A stretch of 64,000 bases of DNA from Meghimatium bilineatum (lineage: Eukaryota > Mollusca > Gastropoda > Stylommatophora > Philomycidae): assembly GCA_034231615.1 (NCBI GenBank), contig CM067315.1, forward strand, positions 15,301,267 through 15,365,266. Reading direction: 5' to 3'. Below the pieces are notes generated by a model, which was given only the letters and a program-made list of their open reading frames with translations, was not told the origin of the DNA and did not search any database. The translations under genes and the position numbers were made by a program. Of the stretch, positions 63,311-64,000 are shown in pieces; the first letter of the stretch is position 1; each line of letters opens with the position of its first letter.

Positions 63311-64000
63311 ATCCTGTATTGTCTGTGTCATACTTATCTAACCCTACTTAGTTGTCTCCCTCTCTTATGATATGTATAGCAAGCTACAGTATTACATTGT
63401 TTATCCTGATTCAGATTTTGTGGTAACTCACATCTGCGATATACACTCATATTTCAAGTAAGTTAACTCTCCTCATTTGTGTAGAAACATCAAAGAAGAG
63501 TACTCCAAACTATTTTAATGACAGGTTTCAGAGTGAAAGATTAAGCATGCTTTTAAACATAAAGATCATTTATTTATTGAGTTTGTTGACTGAGTGAAAA
63601 TTGTTTTGAAGTCAGTCCATTCATCATTTCTTGCCATGGTTACCTGCTAGTGACTTAGACACAAAAAAACCATTTAGTTAAGTTCCGAACATTGATGTAG
63701 AGTATCTAGTGAAATGAGATAAGAATAAGGAAATATGCTACGTTCATTCTCTGTTGCATACTGATGGTTATTGTAGAACTTGTACCGCAAGCACATATCT
63801 TCTGTTGCGGTAATAAACTTGTATCAGCGGTTTAGATTTTGTCTTTGGTGTCCTAGAATTTTTAACACAAAATACACATTCACCCCACGAGTGGGAGAAA
63901 TGGCACAAGTTTTGTATATTTGAATTTGATAGTCTTTCCAATTTTGATCTAAGATTTGCTTTGATAGTTGTTTTGATCAAAGGATCTTTTTAGTTGTTTT
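63311..64000. other. Window end, no feature
   Basis: AT-rich sequence. A 70-codon minus-strand open frame at 63768-63980 has no recognised domain. Confidence 0.4.

Overview
The window is eukaryotic, almost certainly from an invertebrate animal with a large, repeat-rich genome. It holds one recognisable protein-coding gene on the + strand. I assembled it exon by exon from canonical GT-AG junctions with consistent phase. It has fifteen coding exons from 1382 to 52938 that join into one 969-codon open frame plus stop, encoding the SWIM zinc finger and everything C-terminal of it in a ZSWIM4/5/6-family protein. The N-terminal exons lie to the left of the window. Several exons (SWIM finger, 37657-37792 and 38853-39004) are too short or too interrupted to stand out as long open frames. 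They were found by homology to the remembered family layout and by phase.

The fourteen introns (0.5 to 6.8 kb) and the 11 kb downstream are a patchwork of tandem repeats and dead mobile elements. Minisatellites occupy 62-1278, 2404-3238, 9197-10387, 14603-14960, 15163-16585, 16631-18062, 18118-18462, 23060-23500, 27955-28745, 29285-30305, 30475-31210, 54235-54735 and 58661-58990. Mobile-element remnants include several families of non-LTR retrotransposon 3' ends and reverse transcriptase pieces, and Penelope-like elements with GIY-YIG domains and pLTR motifs that resemble hammerhead ribozyme cores. There are also piggyBac-like elements in TTAA sites, a Tigger/pogo-type transposase fragment, a 2-kb TA-flanked DNA element, and SINE-like dispersed repeats. 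Some are nested, with target-site duplications that can be read directly.

The most unusual feature is how often tandem duplication involves exon edges. The donor of exon 5 lies inside the first unit of a minisatellite of about 44 copies. The acceptor and first bases of exon 2, and those of exon 14, exist as several decayed tandem copies just upstream. A near-complete copy of exon 3 with its acceptor lies inverted about 7 kb upstream. Three further minisatellites in intron 8 carry splice-site-like motifs on the sense strand. Using the extra sites at exons 2, 5 or 14 would bring in a premature stop, so they are either silent decoys or a source of regulated non-productive splicing.

No bacterial-type operons, rRNA genes, intact tRNA genes or CRISPR arrays were seen. 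Species could not be determined. Long open frames inside minisatellites are treated as artefacts.
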